The position numbers were made by a program, and so were the translations under genes. A DNA stretch of 64,000 bases from contig NC_081413.1 in the NCBI RefSeq assembly GCF_030272615.1, positions 448,856,538 through 448,920,537 on the forward strand, read 5' to 3'. The notes below the pieces were generated by a model. The model was not told the origin of the DNA. It searched no databases and saw only the letters and a program-made list of their open reading frames with translations. Within the stretch, counting starts at the first letter, position 1, and each line of letters starts with the position of its first letter. Shown piece after piece: positions 56,642 through 64,000 of this stretch. The DNA is from Cryptomeria japonica. Lineage: Eukaryota > Streptophyta > Pinopsida > Cupressales > Cupressaceae.

Positions 56642-56832
56642 CAACCTTTGTCATTGATGTCAAAGGGGGAGTAGTGGGATGAGAAAAATAGTCAGAAGAA
56701 AGGACATCATCTGCTCAGGGGTAGCATACATTTTTTTTGGCACACAGTTTTGGTAAGACAATTTTTGATATTATTTTTTGGACACTTTTGATTTTTCTCA
56801 TGAGTGTTGCCATCAATGCCAAAGGGGGAGAT
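56642..56832 (+). promoter_or_regulatory. A4 3' leader with two polypurine tracts
   Basis: TCAAAGGGGGAGTAG near 56660-56674 and CCAAAGGGGGAGAT ending at 56832. Same pair as in A2 and A3. Confidence 0.8.
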
Positions 56833-57461
56833 TGTTGGCAAATGCACACTCCAATGAGAAATTGTAGGTGATTGAAGGTTTTGTCATTGATGGAAACCTT
56901 GCAATCATATGATACCAGCAAGACAAAGATACCGGCACTGACACCGATAGACTCTACACCGGCATATAGAACACCAATAGCGAAAGGAAGGATACTGACA
57001 CCTTGGCTAACTTCAATTTTGTTTATAATGTATTTTGTAATTAATTGTAAAATCATTGTAAGATGACATAGAAAGTTTTAATATGACTCATATATGTATG
57101 AGATCATTTTGTAATAGGAAATGTGTGAAATAGGATGCGAAATAAGAAGACCTAATATGTGAAATATTGTTAAGGGTTAATGTTGTAGCAGAGCTTAAAC
57201 CGGTACTAAATCTAGCATAGCAGATACTGATCTGAAGTAGTGGAAGATATTGGATTAGTATAATCCATTTTTGTAAGTCAGTGTGACTTCTTTTGTAATT
57301 GAGCAATGATCTCTAGGCACTTGGCCTTCCTGCATGTGTAGGCCCCTATTGTAAAATTCATATTCCCTTATTGGCCAGTAAGCAAATATTATGGGTCACA
57401 AATCCCACCGAGGTTTTTCCCACACCGGGTTTCCTCGTTAAAATACTGTGTTATGGTGTGC
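56833..57461 (+). repeat. 3' LTR of A4, truncated
   Basis: Matches the first 630 bp or so of 44939-45723, ending at ...TTATGGTGTGC. The last 155 bp, including the CTAACA end, are missing and B1 protease codons follow. Confidence 0.9.
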
Positions 57462-60400
57462 AAGCCCTAGTAGCTAAAATTGAAGAAAATAATGAATGGA
57501 TTATAGATTTCGGATGTTCACATCATATGGTTGGTGATAAAAGTAAATTCTTATCTTTTTAGGAGTACAATGGAGGTCTAGTAAGATTTGGAGATGACAA
57601 AGCTTGTTTGATCAGAAGAAAAGGCACTATATCTTTTGATGGTAAGCACAATACTAACAATGTTTATTATGTTGAAGGTTTGAAGCATATTGTTTTGAGT
57701 GTTGGTCAAATAGTTGAAAAGGGATTTCAGTTACAATTCAAGAATGGTAAATGCAAAATCTTGAACAGAACTGGTTTGGAAATTGCAACCAATAATCAAA
57801 CTAGAGGTAATATCTTTCATTTGAATAACAATGAAAAGACATGCTTGATTGCACACATTGATGAAAGTTGTTTATGGCATAAAAGACTCAGTCATGTGAA
57901 TTTTGATTGCATTATAAAGATTAGTTCATCTAAGGCAGTAAGGGATTTACCTAAGATTGTAAAACCTCATAATCTATTAGGTAAGGAATGTCAAATGGGA
58001 AAGTAAGTTAGAACAACTTTTAAGAGTATTTCTGAGAAATCCAATAATGTTTTTGATTTAATTCATACTGACTTGTGTGGTCCGACAAGAACAAGAAGTC
58101 TACAGGGAGATAGATACTTTATGCTAATCATTGATGATTATTCTAAAATGTGTTGGGTTACTTTTCTTAGGGAGAAATCAGAATCTTTTGGGAAATTCAA
58201 ATTATTCAAGGCACTTGTAGAGAATGCAACTGGTAAGAAAATCAAATGTTTAAGATCAAATCAAGGAGGTGAATTTACATCTAAGGAGTTCAATACATTT
58301 TGTGAAGTGAATGGAATTAGAAGACAACTATGAGCACCCTAGACACCTCAGTAGAATGGAGTTGTGGAAAGGAAGAACATAACTATTCTAGATGCAGCTA
58401 GTAGTATGATATAAGAAGAAAATCGACCTCATGTGTATTGGAGAGAAGAAGTGAATACAACAGTTTACACTTTCAACAAAGTTCACATCAAAGCTGAAAC
58501 TAGTAAGACACCCTATGAATTATGGTTTGCTAATATTCCTACTCTTAAGTACTTCAGAATATTTGGAAGCAAATGTTACATTAGGAGAAATGAGTATATT
58601 GGTAAATTTAATCCTAGAAGTGATGAAGGTATATTTCTTGGTTATTCATCTAAGAGCAAAGCATATAGATGTTTTAATAAAAGATTGCAGAAAATAATTG
58701 AAAGTACAAATGTGAAGATAGATGAACAATTTAGAGAAAATTCAAGGTCTATGGATTTTGGACCAGCAATTGAGATAATCACAAATGAACCTATACAGAG
58801 TGTATCGGTACATAATGTTGATCCAGTCACACTGGCATCATGAGATAATTCCACAGTGATGGAAGAACAACAACAAGTGAACACACCTAGGTATGTAAGA
58901 CTGAATCACTTTGAAAGTCAGATAATTGGGAATAAATATCAAGGAGTTATGACAAGAGGAAGACTGACAAATGAAGAGGTATGTTTAATTTCTTAAACTA
59001 AACCAACATATGTCATTGAGGCATGTGAAGACAAACATTAGATTAAAGCTATGGAAGATGAATTGGAACAAATTGAAAATAACAATACACGGACATTGGT
59101 TCCCTGGCCTACAAAAAAAAAGTAATTGAAACTTAATGAAGATGGTAAGGTAATTAGAAACAAAACAAGATTAGTATGTAAAGGATATTCACAGAAAGAG
59201 GGAATTTATTACAATGAAACCTTTGCACTGGTATCTAGAATTGAGGCAGCCAGATTATTTCTTGCCTTTGCAGCACACAAAAACTATAAAGTATATCAAA
59301 TGGATGTAAAATGTGCATTTATGAATGGTGATCTTGAAGAGGAGGTTTACATTGAACAACTTGATGGATTTTTATTGACAAATGATAAAGATATGGTTTT
59401 CAGATTAAGGAAAGCTTTATATGGATTGAAGCAAGCTTCTAGAGATTGGTATGCTAGATTGGACAAATATATTTTGAAGCTTGGTTACACTAAAGGTAAT
59501 GCTGACAACAACTTATATTTCAAAGTGACTAACAAAGACATCTTGGTTATTGAAGTTTTTGTTGATGACATCATTTTTGGAGGAGAAGATGGATTGTGTA
59601 AAGACTTCTATAATAAGATACAGAAAGAATTTGAAATGTCTATGATTGGAGAGATAAAATTATTTTTAGGATTATAAATTTCACAAACTAATAAAGGTAT
59701 ATTCATATGTCAAACAAATTACCTGAAGGAACTACTGAAGAAATTTGGTCTAGAAAACTCTAAACCAGTAAGTACTCCTATGACTACAACTGACAAACTA
59801 TCATTGAAGGATGAATCAGCTCCTATTAATCAGACAAGATACAAATCTATGATTGGAGGTTTACTGTATTTGACACAAACAAGACCTGATATAATGAATG
59901 CAATGTGTATTGTTTCAAGATTTTAGATTAATCCTAGAGAAAATCATGAATCAACAGTAAAAAATATTTTCCGATATCTACAAGGCAAACAAATCTTGGT
60001 TTATGGTATCCTAAAAATAAAAATTTTGATTTATGTGCATACATCGATGCTAATTGGGAAGGAGATGTAGATGACTGAAAGAGCACCACCAATGGGGCAT
60101 TCTTTCTTGGTAGCAGATTGATTTCATGGTTGAGTAAGAAACAAAGTTGTACACCATTATCAACAACAGAATCAGAATATATTGCAGCAACAACTAATTA
60201 TACTCAGGTATTATGGATTAAGCAAATTTTGAAGGACATAATGATAAAATGCAAAGAACCTATAATCATTTATTGTGGCAATTCAGCATCAATTGATATA
60301 TCTAAGAATCTGATATTTCACTCTAAAACTAAACATGTTTCTATCAAATATAATTTTTTTAAAGAGAATGTTAAAGCAAAAGAAGTGAGATTGGTTTATG

Positions 60401-60510
60401 TGAATACTAAAGAGCAGATTGAAGATATCTTTACTAAACCTTTGCCTAAGGAAACTTTTGAATATCTCGGAGAGAAGCTTTGGGTTATACCTTCACCAGT
60501 AGAGACTTAG
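57462..60510 (+). pseudogene. B1 Pol: protease, integrase, RT, RNase H
   Basis: One frame from 57462 to about 59990, then a 1-base shift to the TAG at 60510. Protease WIIDFGCSHHM (active DSG changed to DFG). GAG-pre-integrase LWHKRLSHVNFDCI with only one Cys of the CKEC pair left. Integrase DLCGPTRTRS, FMLIIDDYSKMCWV, RSNQGGEF (catalytic Asp to Asn), VERKN. TPYELWFANIPTLKYFR and EGIFLGYSS follow. RT: LVCKGYSQKEGIYYNETFA, MDVKCAFMNGDLEEEVYIEQ, ALYGLKQASRDWYARLDKY and an intact VFVDDIIFG block. RNase H: YIDANWEGD, TESEYIAA, YCGNSASI (Asp to Gly), VSIKYNFF, EQIEDIFTKPLPK. Stops include 57560, 58004, 58331, 58842, 59123 and 59675. It would copy and integrate element DNA when intact. Confidence 0.92.
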
Positions 60511-60884
60511 ATAGTTGATGATTGACATCAAACCGATAGAATTTATAGAGAATTTTTTTTCCGGCTTTGATGGACGTACTTCTTAGGCGAAGTAGTTGGT
60601 TATAACAATTGGTGTTTGTAATTGGATCTATGAACTAGTTATGTCTGTTATTTGTATTTCTTTGGCATTTGATGTCAAAGGGGAGATATATCTATGGAAA
60701 AATAAACATTATCCTTTGGGGAGATATTATTCATTGGGGGACTGATATATACTCTCTACATTTGTATTTTGATTTGTGGTATTGATCTATTCTAGAGATT
60801 GTTGGTTTTTGGATTTTGGCATTTTGTTTTGGCACTTAGATGTTTTTCCATCTTTGTGTTGCCATCAATGCAAAAGGGGGAGAT
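60511..60884 (+). promoter_or_regulatory. B1 3' leader with polypurine tracts
   Basis: No gene. GATGTCAAAGGGGAGATA at 60671-60688 is an upstream tract, and GCAAAAGGGGGAGAT ends at 60884 against the LTR. It has the same GTTGCCATCAATG lead-in as families A and C. Confidence 0.75.
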
Positions 60885-61466
60885 TGTTAGTCTTATGGAT
60901 GTGTTGCATTGTTTTTTTCATTGATGTCAACACTTATCCACACTTATCCTTTTGGAGATCTTTGATTATATTGAATCAGCATATTATGTTCACCGACAAG
61001 TTTAGTGAATTATGTGTAGTCACCGGTATATTGTTCACCAACACTAAGGATGAATTGTTATCATCTGGAGATCACTTGGTTATTTCAAAGACATGGTTTG
61101 GACATTTTATTTTGGTATTCTGGTTATTGGTCTAATCGGGTTGGCATATTTTCTGTTACCGACAAATTGGTCTAGGTTATGGACCGACACACATTATCTA
61201 TTCTAGATCAGCACGACACGTTATGGAGATGATTTAATCAATTGGTATTGTTGTAATTACATTAAGCCAACATGATGCATTGCATCTTGCCTTATTTGCA
61301 AATTATTTAATTGTAATATTCTTAGTGAGCCAACCAACACATTTGGTCCTAGGTTTTGGTATATATGTAAGATCTCATTTGTGAGATAAATATATGTAGA
61401 GAAAAAAAAGAAGGTATATGGTTATGGTATTGTAACATGGTATGTGTGAATATTGAAGATTATATG
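60885..61466 (+). repeat. 3' LTR of B1, truncated
   Basis: Starts TGTTAGTCTTATGG and follows the 5' LTR to about GAATATTGAAGATTATATG, then stops matching. About 500 bp of the LTR end are missing, so the B1 target duplicate cannot be seen. Confidence 0.9.
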
Positions 61467-61935
61467 GTTATAAGTTAGGAGCCATGTGCTCATTTGAATT
61501 TAGAAATTCAAATAATTAAGAAAATAATTAATTAATCTCAACAATCTTGAATTTGTTAATCTTAATTATGGGATTAGAAGAATTTATTTAAATGGGGGAG
61601 GATTAATTAATTTAGACTAGTTAATACAAGGGGATATGACATGAACTATATAAATAAATCATTTAGATTTATTTACAAGTAGATGAATAGGGAAATTAAT
61701 CAAATTACTTGTGAATTCAATTAATACGGAAGGGGGATTAATTAAATAACTGTGTATTTAATCAATTATCTTCACACCATTTTTAGGTGTATACATTTTT
61801 CCCCTCTTTTAAGTGATGTGTGATGACGCATTGATTCAAAGAAAATTTGATTTGATGATGTTGATGATACGATATGATAGGATGTGGATTCGATCTTGAT
61901 TTGTATGTAGATTTGATTCGACATGATGTAGATTT
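61467..61935. other. AT-rich non-coding stretch
   Basis: Many AATTAATTAA and ATTTAAAT runs, with GGGGGAGGATTAATTAA and GGAAGGGGGATTAATT near 61592 and 61728. Then short GAT-rich repeats (GATGATGTTGATGATACGAT) at about 61850-61930. No gene. Probably part of a different repeat that replaced the end of the B1 LTR. Confidence 0.4.
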
Positions 61936-64000
61936 TGTTAGCATTGTGTTGTTATTGATGTCAACAGATATAGAATAGAAACCAGTATGATAGATTATTA
62001 GTATAGCTGGTTACCAGTATAGCTTGTCACCGGTAAGGAAGAGAATGTCAACCAGTATTGTAGTGATTGGATTCACTAGTACACAACTTAGTGTTGGCTT
62101 GTAATGGAGACATAAGTATTGGAGACCAATATGGTATAACAACCGGTAATTGATATGTTGACTGTGTATTGTTGCCAACTAGCAAGCATATGACCACTGA
62201 GAAAGCAAGCAAGTAGGTTGTGTAGATGAATAAGTGCAGACAACTGGTATATAGGTTGAGGTCATTTAGTAACACTCCCATTAGAATAAGAGGTCATCAC
62301 AGGATAATGATATGGCAAACAAAGTTTGGACTCTTGCAAGTTAGTGAAGTAGACAAAGGGGATGTCTACCAGATTGAAGATATATCTGCTCAATGAAAAT
62401 AATGTCATATTTGTACAATGTCGAAAGCAAAATAAGTGATCATACTAAGCTTATCTCCCAATATGCATGGAATGCATTATAACCTTCTGAGATAAGATTA
62501 AAAAAGTAGAAGGCAACTGATTGAAGGCTCACACCAAATGAACTAGTAAAACACAAATATGCCTCAAGTGCATGACATCAGAGATGTACACTGGATCAAC
62601 AAGAGTTGGCATGTTGTTCCATTAGGACAGAGAAGGAAGAGTAAAGAAGTGATGGGTTTGTCACTTTGACAAACCGGTTGAGATGATGTCCAGGCTGATG
62701 AAGAAGAAGGAAAACTTGAGTAGCTGCAGACAAAGATTGCAACCAGAATGCAAATGCAGTCAGATGGAAATAGTTGGAGATTGATTGCATGGTGTCATCA
62801 AGGTAGTTATTTGTAAGTATGTCCACCGGTAAAGCTGACAAAGTGACAAGTGAATATTTCTTATCTGATGAAGATGAGCTACTATGTTTTGACAAGTGAA
62901 GTGATTGGGAAAAGGTGTTCAACCAGCATTACAAAAAAGTCCAGACATGAAGGTTCATCAGTTAGGGTAGAACCGCCAGCGTTAGTGTACTAGTAGATGA
63001 ACCCGGTTGTGTGTTGGTCGATGATAGAGTCTAAATCGACATGGTGATTATGTTGAGGTGGATGCTGACAGGGACACCACATGGATTCTAGGTGTCAAAT
63101 AAATGGACCGTGCATTTTCGGTGAGGTAGTTGGTGACTAGTCAACATTAATGCCGATAGCAGATATCACAGGTTGAGAGTAGAAGGATGCAACTCAAGAC
63201 TAATCAGAAGATAGAGATCTGATTCGTTGGCATCATGATCGATGTAGTATGTCCAGGTGTTGATCAAGGTAGGTGAAGCTAACTATGTGATCTCTTCATC
63301 ATGGTTGACAAGTACAGGATGAAAAAGAGGTTGTTTTTGCTAAATATGGCAAACATGTTTTGGATGCAATGGGATTGGTGGACTTGATTGATCTGTTGTA
63401 GGTGATAAATCTATAAGATAAGATCTGATTCGATCTAGTATGCATCATGGTTGATGAAGGAGTCCACCATAGGTTTGAATGTCATCATGGTAGGAAAACT
63501 CATATATAAATATGCAGCTCAAAGACTAGATTTGGTGCTACTATGCGAGAGAGAGAAGATGGTGAAGGGAGTGAAAATAGGGATTTAATAAGTCAAGAGC
63601 CCATCGACAATCATAGAGGTGACTAAGTGCTTGAGAGAGAACATGTTATAAGAGATAAGTGACAAGGTTAAGGCAACCAATAGACTATCATTGAGCCTGA
63701 CAATGGGGTGATCCATTAGTGTTCCAACTAGTAAGAAGGTAGCAGAGGGAACTAGTGTTGTGTGAGTGGTTGAGGAGATCCGCCAAACCAGAGAATAGTG
63801 CATAGTGAAACAGAAAAGTGTCTTAACTGGTAGTCATCAAAGAGGAGAGAGAAGAGAGTAGAGTACCAGCAGAGGAGAGGCAGAGGTTGAACCGGTAAGG
63901 TTGTAGTAGAGAAGAAAGATTGCAGAGGTTACATAACACATTTGTAACCAAGGTTGTTACTATTGTTTTGATATATGATATTGTAATCACTGAGTTGGAG
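61936..64000 (+). repeat. LTR-like region, start of a further element
   Basis: TGTTAGCATTGTGTTGTTATTGATGTCAACAG at 61936 resembles the LTR starts of A and B families (TGTTRG, then TT-TTATTGATG). What follows has no coding frame but many ACCGGT, ACCAGTAT and ACTGGTAT motifs like those in the C LTR, and a TATA box (TATATAAA, 63503-63510) 1.57 kb in. No end, primer site or second copy is in the window, so this is tentative. Confidence 0.4.
63503..63510 (+). promoter_or_regulatory. TATA-like box in the LTR-like region
   Basis: TATATAAA followed by ATGCAGCTC; fits an LTR promoter, by sequence only. Confidence 0.4.

Larger units (their letters stand above)
44939..57461 (+). mobile_element. LTR element A4 (gag + ORF2, no pol), split by D
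   Basis: Family A copy in the same orientation as its host B1: 5' LTR 44939-45723, primer site, gag, internal promoter-like box, ORF2 (47214-47326 and 53355-56641), two polypurine tracts and a 3' LTR beginning at 56833. That LTR stops at about 57461, roughly 155 bp short of full length, and B1 protease sequence follows at once, so a deletion removed the right edge. No target duplication can be seen for this reason. Confidence 0.92.
42713..61466 (+). mobile_element. Copia element B1, split by A4
   Basis: 5' LTR 42713-43795, primer site, UBN2-type gag, [A4 44939-57461], protease, integrase, RT, RNase H, polypurine tract and a 3' LTR truncated at about 61466. PR-IN-RT-RH order is Ty1/copia. The polypurine context (GTTGCCATCAATGC-AAAGGGGGAGATTGTT) and LTR blocks are shared with A and C elements, which lack pol. 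About eight stops and a frameshift make this copy inactive. Confidence 0.92.

Noticed and set aside
1-64000. tRNA, rRNA or CRISPR features
   Set aside because: The TGGTATCAGAGC sites are primer-binding sites beside LTRs, not tRNA genes. The repeated units seen are LTRs and local tandem repeats without CRISPR spacing.

Overview
This window looks like nuclear DNA of a seed plant with a large, transposon-filled genome. The heavy load of diverged, nested Ty1/copia elements would fit a conifer or other gymnosperm, but nothing here proves the lineage. I see no intact host gene, rRNA, tRNA or CRISPR array. Almost every recognisable reading frame is a retroelement or DNA-transposon frame carrying stops or frameshifts. 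The only long frame without a stop is the gag of element A3.

Nesting, left to right. Bases 1-1112 are the 3' end of a copia element (RNase H tail, polypurine tract, LTR). It sits in a CACTA-like DNA transposon whose right terminus is at 10593. That transposon carries a SET-domain reading frame and a spliced frame resembling plant Transposase_24 (En/Spm TNPA type). It is inserted in element A1 (minus strand, 10594-22602), which also contains element C (11297-19039). A1 lies in the reverse-transcriptase region of the copia element B2 (minus strand, 22603-33660). B2 also carries element A2 (24411-30861) in its integrase. B2 abuts the 3' end of an unrecognised minus-strand gene E (33781-42530). 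E is split by element A3 (34516-42034), which has three LTRs. At 42713 a second autonomous-type copia element, B1, begins (to about 61466). Its gag-pol is split by element A4 (44939-57461), and A4 is split by an insertion of unresolved class, D (47327-53354). The window ends in AT-rich DNA and a 2 kb LTR-like region.

The most interesting content is the A/C group of LTR elements. They have LTRs, a tRNA-Met-type primer site, a Gag with coiled coil and CCHC knuckles, and polypurine tracts. They have no protease, integrase, reverse transcriptase or RNase H. In place of pol they carry a second frame of about 1050-1100 codons of unknown function (ORF2). In five copies a conserved upstream box plus a TATA-like box lies between gag and the ORF2 ATG, which suggests a separate internal promoter. 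B1 and B2 have complete copia domain order. B1 shares the primer-site, polypurine and LTR sequence blocks with family A and is a plausible source of enzymes in trans (inference).
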